A stretch of DNA of 64,000 nt from Methanoculleus chikugoensis (GTDB lineage: Archaea > Halobacteriota > Methanomicrobia > Methanomicrobiales > Methanoculleaceae). Below are positions 45,512 through 53,422 of this stretch, piece by piece. Numbering within the stretch: the stretch's first letter is position 1; each line of letters starts with the position of its first letter. The notes beneath the pieces are model-generated. The model was given only the letters and a program-made list of their open reading frames with translations. It made no database searches and was not told the DNA's origin. Location of the stretch: NCBI RefSeq assembly GCF_900095385.1, contig NZ_FMID01000047.1, forward strand, positions 1-64,000. Reading direction: 5' to 3'. Both the position numbers and the translations under genes were made by a program.

Positions 45512-47260
45512 TCACAGCGGGAAGATCGCGTACTGGATGTACCAGATGTACTGCACCGCCGGTATCCAGAAGTGATAGCCCTCCCAGCAGCTGGTGGCGA
45601 ACCGGAAGTCGACGACGAGTTCCCAGGCAAGCGGGAAGAGCATCACCACCGGGACGGCGTAGGCGAGAAGGCGGGGGGAAGCGCGGCGGGCGATGACGGC
45701 GACGTAGAGCACCGCGGCACCGGCGAGGAAGAGGTAGGTGAGGGTCGTGATGAACGTTATCTGCCCTGCATGGTTCTGGCCGGCGATGACCTGGAGGATG
45801 ACGAAGATGAGCGGGAGGTCGATGACCGCGAGCCAGAAGAGGGTCTTGAGGGATTCCCGCACCCCATCGCCGTCGAGGCCGGCGTACTTTAGCGCGTAGA
45901 CCCCGATGACGAGCATGGGCAGGTAGGCCGGGGAGAGGTAGCGCATGTCGGGGATAATCCCGGGGCTTGCCGGCATCCCGGGGATGGAGCGGGCGTAGGT
46001 GAGCACCACCAGGACGGCGGCGAGGGCGAAGAAGGCGAGGAGCCGAGCGTCCCGTGAGTCGATCCCGGTCGATCTCCGGCGGATGATGGCGTAGCCGATT
46101 ACTCCGGCGAGGAGGAGGGCGAAGAACGAGACCGGCGAGACCTGGAAGAATGCGGCGGCTCCGGCCCTGACCGGCTCGAAGAAGGCGCCGTAGAGGCCGG
46201 TGAGGAGGTCGCCGGGCGGCGGGGCGTAGTGCCCGGCGACGGTGCTCAGGAAACCCTGCGGCGCCTTCCCCGCGGCGGAGGCATACCCCGCCGTCCAGGG
46301 GAGGACGAGGGGGCTGCCGGAGAGCCCCCAGTTGTTCACGAAGAGCGGGAGGGCGCCGAGCGGGACCCCGACGGCGGCGAGCACGGCCTTCCCGACCTCC
46401 CGCCGCCCCTTCGAGGCCGCGACGGCGACCCCGAAGAGGAAGAACCCGGCGGCGAGCGCCGGGCCGAGTTCAGGCCGCGCAAACGCCGTCCACCCGACGG
46501 CGATAAACGACCCAAAGAGGTAGAGGATGTTCTCCCGCGAGAGGTAGAGGGTGAAGCAGTAGAGCGCGACGGTGAAGAGGAGGGCGACGAGCGCGTGGTC
46601 CTTGGCGTTCCCCGACCAGAAGAGGTACGAGGAGCAGCAGACCGTCGCGGCGAGCCCGAAGAGCCCCCAGAGGTCTGACCCGAGGACTTCGCGGAAGATC
46701 AGGAAGGCGACGACGGCGAGGAGGGCGAAGGCAATGCTGTTTGTAAAGACGATTGCGGCGACCTCGGGGTAGACCCCCACGTCGTAGGGGTGCACCCCCC
46801 GCACGAACCAGAACGGACGGTAGAGTGCGGCGTTGAGGATCAGGAGTATGCCGGAGGAGATGATCCCGGCCCACGTCCAGGGGACTCCCCGCCAGCGGGC
46901 ATATCGCGGGAACCAGAACTCGACCATGAGGAGCAGGGCGAGGAGGAGGGCGGACCAGAGGAGGATGACGACGAGGCGGAAGTCGTCGCCGAAGAGCGAG
47001 AAGAGGTAGTAGGCCGGGAGCGAGACGATGGGGAGGGCGAGGGTGTAGCAGAGGGTGTCGTGGTGGTTGGCGGCGTAGTCAGCTGCTCCATAGGGCGAGT
47101 AGCCGTAGAGGAGGTCGTTTCCGGTGACGAGGTGGTTCAACTGGTCGGCGGTGATCCACTCGTCGGTGAGGTAGAGGAGGGGATAACCGAGCGTCAGGGA
47201 GAGAAGGAAGCAGAGAAATGTGATGAATAGCGTTTTCTTTAAAAAAAGGGGATTGTTCAT
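45512..47260 (-). CDS. GT39-like polytopic membrane protein, probable glycosyltransferase
   Basis: A 582-residue membrane protein with about 12 hydrophobic segments. Its first luminal loop after helix 1 (YLTDEWITADQLNHLVTGND) and topology resemble GT-C (ArnT/PMT-type) glycosyltransferases that use lipid-linked sugars. It would act in surface glycosylation (inference). The gene starts nine bases after the stop of a type IV pilin gene, so the pilin may be its substrate. Its 3' end has been copied three times within 10.3 kb downstream in the direction of transcription, at 42.2, 36.9 and 35.2 kb. Confidence 0.78.
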   Translation of the reverse strand: MNNPLFLKKTLFITFLCFLLSLTLGYPLLYLTDEWITADQLNHLVTGNDLLYGYSPYGAADYAANHHDTLCYTLALPIVSLPAYYLFSLFGDDFRLVVILLWSALLLALLLMVEFWFPRYARWRGVPWTWAGIISSGILLILNAALYRPFWFVRGVHPYDVGVYPEVAAIVFTNSIAFALLAVVAFLIFREVLGSDLWGLFGLAATVCCSSYLFWSGNAKDHALVALLFTVALYCFTLYLSRENILYLFGSFIAVGWTAFARPELGPALAAGFFLFGVAVAASKGRREVGKAVLAAVGVPLGALPLFVNNWGLSGSPLVLPWTAGYASAAGKAPQGFLSTVAGHYAPPPGDLLTGLYGAFFEPVRAGAAAFFQVSPVSFFALLLAGVIGYAIIRRRSTGIDSRDARLLAFFALAAVLVVLTYARSIPGMPASPGIIPDMRYLSPAYLPMLVIGVYALKYAGLDGDGVRESLKTLFWLAVIDLPLIFVILQVIAGQNHAGQITFITTLTYLFLAGAAVLYVAVIARRASPRLLAYAVPVVMLFPLAWELVVDFRFATSCWEGYHFWIPAVQYIWYIQYAIFPL

Positions 47261-47269
47261 GGAAGGTGC

Positions 47270-47740
47270 TTACACGTAAGTGTCGAGCACGACATTCTCA
47301 GAGCCGTCGGCGAAGTGACCAACGACAACAACATGGTCTCTCTGCGGGGTGCCCATCTCCTCGATCTTCATCGTTGAACCGACACTGAGGGTTGCACCAC
47401 TTGCAGGTACGTCGGGTCCAAGGGTTCCACTGGCGCCCTGAGTGTACTCTGTAACTTTCGCAGCTGGTACGGGGTCACCTGCAGCGTTGTGAGTGGCACC
47501 TGCCTCAATTGTGATCGCCAGGTACTGCAGAGTTGATGCATCGGCACCACCCTGGTAGGTCAGGGAAATGTCCGGTCCATTCTGACTGGCGGTAACTGCA
47601 ACCGACTTCGTCGTCTGCACGTTCCCGGTCATTCCAAACACAAACGCCGCAATAACCGCGGCGAGGATCACCGTGATCGCGACCATCAGGATGACCCCGA
47701 TGACCGGCGACACTGCTTCTTCATTCTTGAAGTTCATCAT
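47270..47740 (-). CDS. Archaeal type IV pilin-like protein
   Basis: A 156-residue pilin. The leader MMNFKNEEA precedes the signature EEAVSPVIGVILMVAITVIL, typical of archaeal class III signal peptides cut by EppA/PibD-type peptidases. A beta-rich domain with many Thr and Gly residues follows. GGTG lies six bases before the ATG at 47740, and a TATA-like CTTTATATATCTTG lies about 60 bases upstream. It is followed by the membrane glycosyltransferase-like gene and the two are likely one transcript. Adhesive pilus subunit is the probable role. Confidence 0.88.
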   Translation of the reverse strand: MMNFKNEEAVSPVIGVILMVAITVILAAVIAAFVFGMTGNVQTTKSVAVTASQNGPDISLTYQGGADASTLQYLAITIEAGATHNAAGDPVPAAKVTEYTQGASGTLGPDVPASGATLSVGSTMKIEEMGTPQRDHVVVVGHFADGSENVVLDTYV

Positions 47741-47801
47741 ACACACCTCTAGACTCCGAGCCCCGATGGGACAGGCAGTCAATAAAATAAACTGATTTTG
47801 C

Positions 47802-47815
47802 AAGATATATAAAGA
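47802..47815 (-). promoter_or_regulatory. TATA box for pilin gene
   Basis: On the minus strand this reads CTTTATATATCTTG, a good archaeal TATA element in an AT-rich stretch about 62-75 bases before the pilin start. Confidence 0.6.
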
Positions 47816-48366
47816 TATTGGAGTGATTCTTTCCAGAATGATTTTATGTCCCTGTCGCCGGTTGTGTGAAAGAATCTTTCATGGAATACATGGTTTGCCG
47901 AAAAGAACCAACAGGCTCAGAATGCCGTTTTATGGGTAATACGAATTCATCGGTATGCACATATAAAAAAGGCCCCCTTCCGGCGTGCCGCCCGGGTGCG
48001 GCGGGGTGGGGCGGTATGGTGGTTCGAGCGGGCCGGATCCGGGGCGGCGTGCAGCCGCAGCCGTCTCCGGGGAGATGTGCCTGTGCGTCGTGGGGCGGGA
48101 CGGTGCCCGTGGATCATGCCGGGCATTGATGGATATCGGTAAGACGGGAAACGGTACCCGCTCCCGAACCCCCGGCTAACCCCGTTCACCGGCGAGGAAC
48201 GTCCCGGATTCCCTGACGGTGATCCCGGAGAGGATCCCCTCATCCGGTCGCTCAGGATAGGTGTCGGTGAAAGCAGACCCCTTCCCGGATCACGGAGACC
48301 GGCGGGAAGTGCGCATCCGGCACCACAGGGATATCCAGGGTTTCGACCGGGGCATTCTCCTCTCCC
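47816..48366. other. Intergenic stretch with decayed duplicate of the 50.5 kb region
   Basis: No intact gene. From 48231 it matches 50464 onwards (AGGATCCCCTCATCCGGT and CAGACCCCTTCCCGGATCA), the sequence downstream of the relE gene at 50665. The first 400 bases show nothing I can name. Confidence 0.55.
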
Positions 48367-48637
48367 AGTACTTCGCTAAAATGGCTGAGGTAGTCTTCAA
48401 GAGGTCGATCCATCGACTTCTCTTCGCGTTCTTCGCGCCTTCGCGTGAGTTGATAGGCGAAGATACCAATACGGTCTCACGCGAAGAACGCGAAGCCGCG
48501 AAGCGCGACTGGCCGAAAGGCAGGAACGTGAGCACCATCAGGTGCGAAGTCCGGTTTCCGAGTGCTGTCAACTCCTCGTTTCCGTATTGTACGAGGCCGC
48601 ACTGCTCAGTCTCGGGTGCCGAAACGAGTGAAGTACT
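48367..48637 (+). mobile_element. Family-1 inverted-repeat element, copy C (271 bp)
   Basis: Ends read AGTACTTCGCTAAA and GAGTGAAGTACT. The centre has the family hairpin (TTCGCGTTCTTCGCGC, then CTCACGCGAAGAACGCGAAG). It lies in the same orientation as copy A. It interrupts a sequence that is present without the element at 50464-50704, so this copy has a visible empty-site counterpart. Confidence 0.85.
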
Positions 48638-48668
48638 GTCTCCCCGGGACATGGGCATCGCAGTCTCC

Positions 48669-48765
48669 GGGGGCGGTAGAAGTGGCAGAGGGGCGGGGTC
48701 GTCCGCGTTCTTAACGGTAGATGCTGCTCCGGTGCCCCGCCTCGACCATAATCCGGAGCCGCTAC
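48669..48765 (-). pseudogene. 3' tip of a relE-type gene plus flank (duplicate)
   Basis: The minus strand reads IMVEAGHRSSIYR then stop, the same end as the intact RelE gene at 50665 (LVLEAGHRSSIYR). Bases 48669-48715 match the spacer downstream of that gene. The rest of the toxin gene is missing. Confidence 0.75.
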
Positions 48766-48780
48766 TCCAGGGTCAAGGAC

Positions 48781-48890
48781 CCTTCAGCGCCAGCAGGTCA
48801 TCTTCGACCACGTTCCAGACTGCATCCCGGTCGATCCCGAAATAGTGGTGGATGAGGATGTTCCTCATCCCGATGATGGGAGATGAGCGG
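48781..48890 (-). pseudogene. HepT-like (DUF86) C-terminal remnant
   Basis: The minus strand encodes IIGMRNILIHHYFGIDRDAV then WNVVEDDLLALKG, nearly the same as the C-terminal half of the HepT-like gene at 52742. The R-x4-H HEPN motif (RNILIH) is present, but the N-terminal half is missing. Confidence 0.8.
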
Positions 48891-48948
48891 ATCACCCCGG
48901 ACGCACAAAGCGATCCCGAACATCATCCGATACGCTCTTATTTCCGTC

Positions 48949-50296
48949 TCAAACTCCCGAACGGATTTGTTCTTCAATAAAAGCCTGCATTTCATCTTTT
49001 CCCGGCAGTTTTAGCAGATACCTGGAGACGAAGAGATTGTTGTCCATGCCTGCCAGAGCGTATTCCACCAGCGCCTGATTTTTATGGGTGCAGAGCAGGA
49101 TACCCACCGGCGGGTTATCTCCTTCAGTCATCATGTTCTCTCTATACCAGCTCACATAGGTGTTAAGTTGGCCAATGTTTTCATGACTGAAACCGTCCAG
49201 TTTCATCTCTACCAGTACATGGCATTTAAGAATACGGTGGTAAAAAACCAGGTCCACAAAAAAGTGCTCGTCACCAATGAGTATGCGTTTCTGCCGGGCT
49301 TCGAAACAGAATCCGTGGCCTAACTCGAGAAGAAATGCTTCCAACCTTTTGAGGAGTTGACTTTCCAGATGTGATTCGCTCATCACTTCTTCAGGCGAAG
49401 TTATCCCAAAACGCTATTGCTGGGAGGGGGACACCCCCTCCCAGACCCTCCCCCAAGTGGCGATATCCAGTGGAAAGCCGTTTCACCCCCCTGGCTCAGG
49501 ATGTGGCTCAGATGGCGGATACCGGGTAATTAAGGGCTCCGATCAGGGTGTGCCGGAGGTTCGGAGATCTTTTTGGGATGACCTCGGCTTGAGTCCCAGA
49601 AATTCGAAAATGTAGGGGTCACGGATAGCCAGATTAGGCTCGGCCTGATCCGCATTCTGCTGTGCCACCTCTGAAAGTTTCTTTTTATCGGTCGAGAGCC
49701 CGGAGCGTTCATAATATAGACTGTTAATCTGACGTTTCAACTCGCGCACCGACCAATTACCGCGGATGCACTCGACTTCGTAAAAAGCGCGCCTGGTTTC
49801 GTCCTCCAGATTGATGAGTTCCGCGAGATGGGTAAAGGAGAGTCTGGAGATCAATATCTTACCTGCAATGCGGGATTGTGGAGTCGCTGACTCCACAATC
49901 AGAGATCCGCTATCCTGGGAGTCAATCCCCGATCCAGCGAAAAGTCTCTGTCGAATCGATGCAATCAGGAACTGCGTCAATTGTGGAGGCAGTGCCTCCA
50001 CAATCTGTGGATAGGTGAGATAGAACCGCCGATATCGGTACAACTCCCGACGGTCGCAACGTGATATCCCCTGAGCCGTCAGGATTTCTGCAAGCCTGTC
50101 CATTAGCCTGTCTCCATAATCCGCACGATCAATGCCGGAACGCTCGTATTCCTCAATGTAGCAACCAATGAGCCAGTTTCTGAGCGTCAGGCTGATATTG
50201 ACTGCACGACTGGCCTGAGCAACCAGTTCATCATGAACGTGGCGGATAAGACCCTACCAGTCCATCAAAATTGAATGTCTGTTCTTCCGTACTCAT
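48949..50296 (-). pseudogene. DUF1016 / PDDEXK nuclease gene, interrupted
   Basis: Three parts of one gene. The start (MSTEEQTFNFDGLV) at 50296 loses frame near 50255. The N-terminal body is open from 50103 to about 49586 (to YIFEFLGLKPR). The PDDEXK half resumes at 49386 (MSESHLESQLLKRLEAFLLE, then HFFVDLVFYHRILKCHVLVE). Between the last two lies family-2 element copy 1 (49397-49585). Without the insertion the frame would continue LKPR-EVMSESHL, as in the intact paralogue at 43386. Either half might still be translated, but not a full protein. Confidence 0.85.
49397..49585 (-). mobile_element. Family-2 inverted-repeat element, copy 1 (189 bp)
   Basis: The plus-strand ends read GAAGTTATCCCAAAA and TTTTGGGATGACCTC, a 15-base imperfect terminal inverted repeat. 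An inner hairpin, GGGAGGGGGACACCCCCTCCC, is also present. About 180 bases align in inverse with 57660-57836. It sits inside the DUF1016 gene. No coding capacity. Confidence 0.85.
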
Positions 50297-50463
50297 CTGT
50301 AGTGCCTCATAACCTTAGATCATCCCCTGCAGATGATCGTTGAATCGCATGACGGAGAAGTGCTGCTCTTACGAATCCTCCCATCCCCTCATCTGCTCAT
50401 ATCTGTGTAGGATTACATAATTCATTTGATTAACCAGCCCGGAAGACCGGATAAAACACCGGC

Positions 50464-50704
50464 AGGATCCCCTCATCCGGTCACGGTTGCTCAGGATATG
50501 GACGTTATCGGTGGTGACAAAACAGACCCCTTCCCGGATCATGGGGGCCGGCAGGAAATACGCGTCCGGCACCACAAGGGTATCCAGGGTTTCGACCGGG
50601 GCGTTCTCCTCCCCGGGGGCGACAGAAGTGGCGGAGGGCCGGGGGGGCGGGGTCGTCCGCGTTCTTAACGGTAGATGCTGCTCCGGTGCCCCGCCTCCAG
50701 TACA
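50464..50704. repeat. Element-free copy of the copy-C insertion locus
   Basis: Matches 48231-48366 and 48669-48765 closely but lacks the roughly 300 bases in between that hold family-1 copy C. On the minus strand it reads VETLDTLVVPDAYFLPAPMI, then REGVCFVTTDNVHILSNRDR, possibly the tail of an unrecognised gene. It directly follows the relE stop. Confidence 0.75.
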
Positions 50705-50925
50705 AGAATCAGGAGGCGTTCATCCTCGATCGTAAGCACGACCCGGTACTGGCCCACCCTGAGCCGGTAGACGGGAGTCCTGGAAAACCCGGCCAGTTTC
50801 CGGACGTGCCGGTAGGGGTTCTCCCGAATCCCGGCGACTGAACGGATGATCCGGCGGGCTGCCTCGGGCGGGAGGTTCTGGAGATCCCGCCGTGCCCGGG
50901 CGGTGTAGGTGACCGTATAGGTCAT
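50665..50925 (-). CDS. RelE/ParE-family toxin
   Basis: An 86-residue toxin: TYTARARRDLQNLPPEAARR at the start, then VYRLRVGQYRVVLTIED and the tail LEAGHRSSIYR, all standard RelE/ParE features. It overlaps the antitoxin gene by four bases (ATGA). The complete length and clean motifs suggest it is functional. Its 3' tip and downstream flank are duplicated at 48.7 kb. Confidence 0.9.
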   Translation of the reverse strand: MTYTVTYTARARRDLQNLPPEAARRIIRSVAGIRENPYRHVRKLAGFSRTPVYRLRVGQYRVVLTIEDERLLILVLEAGHRSSIYR

Positions 50926-51158
50926 TCCTCTACACCAAACTCCTTTTTGATATCGTCCTCGGAGTAGAGCCGGCCGGCCTTGATGTCCTCCAGGGCTTCC
51001 TCGATACCCCGGATGGCCTCCTCCGAGAGGGGCTCGTCGTCGACGGTCATGTCGAGCAGGCGGCCGATAACGTCGTTATAGGACTCCCTGGGGTGCCGTT
51101 TCAGGCCCTCCAGGCGGTCTTTGTTCGCCAGTGTGATCCAGACGGTAGTGGCGGACAT
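50922..51158 (-). CDS. DUF7557/RelB-like antitoxin
   Basis: A 78-residue antitoxin (VWITLANKDRLEGLKRHPRE, then PLSEEAIRGIEEALEDIKAG). It belongs to the same family as those at 34386 and 52100: an N-terminal DNA-binding segment and a C-terminal amphipathic helix that would cover the toxin. It is coupled to the RelE gene. A palindromic stretch just upstream of the start (CTATAAGTCATTATAGG) could be its operator. Confidence 0.88.
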   Translation of the reverse strand: MSATTVWITLANKDRLEGLKRHPRESYNDVIGRLLDMTVDDEPLSEEAIRGIEEALEDIKAGRLYSEDDIKKEFGVEE

Positions 51159-51294
51159 GTAAATCCCTATAAGTCATTATAGGATATGAAACATGTGATG
51201 GGGCAGCGTTAGACTCTCTCCTGTAACGTGAGCTGTGTACTGGCAACCCTGCCTATGCAAGCCGCTACTTCCGGATCAAGGGCAAGAGTTATTC

Positions 51295-51345
51295 CTTCAG
51301 CGCCGGCGGGTCGCGTTCGACCACGTTCCAGGTTCCTGATCGCCT
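51295..51345 (-). pseudogene. Tiny HepT-tail remnant
   Basis: The minus strand reads WNVVERDPPALKE, the same tail as the HepT-like sequences at 48781 and 52742. Only about 15 codons survive. Confidence 0.5.
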
Positions 51346-51452
51346 CCCTACCGATTTTTGGACGTGCCGCCCCGCCCCCTTCACCCCCGTAAAATAACTA
51401 CAACAAAAATCATTATTCCTCAAGTTCCATACTCGTCCCGGGAGTTCACATC

Positions 51453-51677
51453 ATGATCATCCGATTTGAAACGGTCTATGAAGACGGCCGTTGATCTGCT
51501 CGCGCAGTCGGACACAGCATCTTCACCGATGGGAGGGACTTTGAAGAACTCCTCAAGAAGATCGAAGAAGCCGTTCTTCTGTATTTCGAGGATGAACTCG
51601 AACCGGAAGAAGAGATCACAATCCTGACGCAGACAGAGTTGCAGGTGCATTCCGCTGCCAGAGCTTCCGGTTGTTAG
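51453..51677 (+). pseudogene. HicB-like antitoxin gene with in-frame stop
   Basis: Seventy-four codons in one frame read MIIRFETVYEDGR, stop, SARAVGHSIFTDGRDFEELL, then KKIEEAVLLYFEDELEPEEE. This is a HicB-like fold in which a TGA sits where many relatives have Trp (TGG). The rest of the frame is intact to its own stop. It is followed by the start of a hicA gene. Confidence 0.8.
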
Positions 51678-51708
51678 TAGCGCAGATATCGTCAGGATTC
51701 TTGAGATG
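51661..51708 (+). pseudogene. HicA N-terminal fragment
   Basis: In the frame overlapping the end of the hicB-like gene, ELPVVSSADIVRILEM matches the first 16 residues of HicA (compare KLPVVSGEEMVKYLARHG at 36317). It then runs into a DUF1016 fragment on the other strand, so the gene was cut by a rearrangement. Confidence 0.75.
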
Positions 51709-51950
51709 GAAACCGGGTGGAAGACCTGTTCATCCGCCAGAGATTTTTGTCGCTGTATCCCGGCCCGTACTCTGCCATCAATTCTCGCGACAATGTCGAG
51801 ACTATTTTTCTCCCGTAGGCGGCACGCTGTTCCCCCGGGGCATCCCTCAGGATTCGGCCGCCGATATGTCGGTACAGCAGGACCGGCTCGACATTCACCG
51901 CAGTCGCGGTGCGGCTCTTTGCCGTGCAGATCTGGTCCGGCGATATGGTG
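51692..51950 (-). pseudogene. DUF1016 N-terminal domain fragment
   Basis: NVEPVLLYRHIGGRILRDAP, then KIVSTLSRELMAEYGPGYSD and KNLWRM, form the DUF1016 N-terminal helices. The frame before and after is broken and no PDDEXK half follows. This is the third copy of the family in the island. Confidence 0.8.
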
Positions 51951-52099
51951 TATGTGGCGCCGGATCCACGAAGGGTTCACCGGAATCCACGCAGAAGTAT
52001 GCATGGACCGGAACGTTCCGGATAGCCTCCGCGATCGCCGGGGCGCTCTGTGTAATGTGACCCAAAATCCTTATACCTCTCATGAACCTATGGTTTATC

Positions 52100-52330
52100 A
52101 TGTCCACGACGATCCAGATTCAACCGGAGACCAAGTCCCGCCTGGACGCCCTGAAAGTTCACCCTCAGGAGAGTGATGACGAGACGCTCAACCGCATCAT
52201 GGACGTATTATTCGATCCGGAACCGCTCTCCGAAGAGACGCTGCAGCGTATCGAAGAAGGGCTTGCAGACATGCGGTCCGGTCGCTGCCGCTCGCTTGAG
52301 GAGATCGCTCAGGAACTGGGCCTGGAATGA
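52100..52330 (+). CDS. DUF7557/RelB-like antitoxin
   Basis: A 76-residue antitoxin (MSTTIQIQPETKSRLDALKV, then PLSEETLQRIEEGLADMRSG). It belongs to the same family as those at 34386 and 50922. The ATG at 52100 gives the family's N terminus. It overlaps the toxin gene at 52327 by four bases. A CCTTATACCTCTCATGAACCTATGG stretch upstream may hold a promoter. Confidence 0.85.
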   Translation: MSTTIQIQPETKSRLDALKVHPQESDDETLNRIMDVLFDPEPLSEETLQRIEEGLADMRSGRCRSLEEIAQELGLE

Positions 52331-52599
52331 TCTGGCGGATCGAATTCACCCGCGGAGCGGAACGTGATCTGAAACATCTCCCGAAATCTGATGGAAAACG
52401 GATCAAAGACGAATTAACCTCTCTCGCAGAAGAACCGTTTCCCCGTTTACATGTCAAAAAACTGAAAGGACACCAGAGTAGCCCGCTGTATTCTCATCGT
52501 GTGGGGCCGTACCGGATCATTCTCGCCATCGAGAACGGGGTGATGACCATAACCGTGATCGAGGTCGGAAACCGGAGTAACGTCTATCGGAAGTATTGA
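52327..52599 (+). CDS. RelE/ParE-family toxin
   Basis: A 90-residue toxin: FTRGAERDLKHLPKSDGKRI, then LYSHRVGPYRIILAIENG and the C-terminal IEVGNRSNVYRKY. It is complete and translationally coupled to the antitoxin at 52100. This is the fourth intact toxin of this fold in the island (with 34126, 35598 and 50665). Confidence 0.9.
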   Translation: MIWRIEFTRGAERDLKHLPKSDGKRIKDELTSLAEEPFPRLHVKKLKGHQSSPLYSHRVGPYRIILAIENGVMTITVIEVGNRSNVYRKY

Positions 52600-52741
52600 T
52601 GTGTCGCGAAAACTGCGAAACGAATAGATCAATCCCAACTCATGAGCCGGCACGCGACACCAGTGCGGTCCCCTGCTTAATATTGTAGGGGTGGCAGAAG
52701 AGCGTGGCGGTGGGAGCCAGGAACCTTCTCCTCAATGGGTC

Positions 52742-53073
52742 CTATTCCCGAATCCGGGATAGAAGTTGTTCTTTCAACATCGGGAGATCGTGTTCGGCCA
52801 CGTTCCAGACCGCATCCCGGTCGATCCCGAAGTAGTGGTGGATAAGAACGTTCCTCATCCCGATGATGTCCGACCAAGGGATACCCGGGTTTGCGGCCCT
52901 GAACTCCGGAGAGATCCCTCGCACCGCTTCCCCGACGATCTGGAGGTGGTGGATGACCCAAGACGCTGTGCCATTTCGCCATTGTAGAAGTGCTCACGGC
53001 CCCGCACCGACACCCGTTCAATCCGCTCGATGGCTTCGATAATATCCAGTAACCGTTCGCGATCGTCTCTCAT
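52742..53073 (-). pseudogene. HepT-like (DUF86) toxin gene with frameshift
   Basis: The N-terminal frame reads [20 protein letters not shown] to MAQRLG. The gene then continues in a second frame as IHHLQIVGEAVRGISPEFRA and IIGMRNVLIHHYFGIDRDAV to the stop at 52742. The R-x4-H motif (RNVLIH) of HEPN RNases lies in the second part. One base near 52965 breaks the frame. It overlaps the upstream nucleotidyltransferase gene by four bases, the normal MNT-HepT layout. Confidence 0.82.
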
Positions 53074-53371
53074 AAGGGCCGCGCTTCCCGTATCACCCTT
53101 GAGCGGTTCCGCTCCCGGAGTCCCGCTTCGGTCACGACGTCGACCGGGCGATCGAGCAGGAGGGATAGATCCATGGCAAGGCCCCCCACATCAAGAAGAC
53201 TCCGATCGGGGTCAAGGTCGATCAGGATATCGATATCGCTGTCTGCCCGGGCCTCGTTCCGTGCCACGGATCCGAAAACCCGGACGTTCTTTGCACCCTC
53301 CGGTGTGCGAGGGCGAGGATCTCGTCCCGTTTCTGGATGAGAAGGGTGTGGATGTCGGTTCCCGGTTTCAT
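53070..53371 (-). pseudogene. MNT nucleotidyltransferase gene with frameshift
   Basis: It starts [20 protein letters not shown]. Near 53300 one missing G in a GGGG run shifts the frame, and the true product resumes as [20 protein letters not shown] and [11 protein letters not shown], containing the GS and DxD motifs. It would have been the antitoxin partner of the HepT-like gene. Both genes of this pair carry a single-base frameshift. Confidence 0.82.
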
Positions 53372-53422
53372 GTCCTGTAATAGCTACACTAATATCGGAT
53401 ATATAGATGTCATCCTGCCCCC

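Noticed and set aside
53070-53371. Programmed frameshift in the MNT gene at the G-run
   Set aside because: The neighbouring HepT-like gene also has a frameshift and there is no sign of a stimulatory structure. Simple decay is more likely.
32145-53371. Search for a transposase, integrase or tRNA attachment site in the island
   Set aside because: None was found. The elements appear non-autonomous and the attachment-like repeats lie at a protein-gene end.
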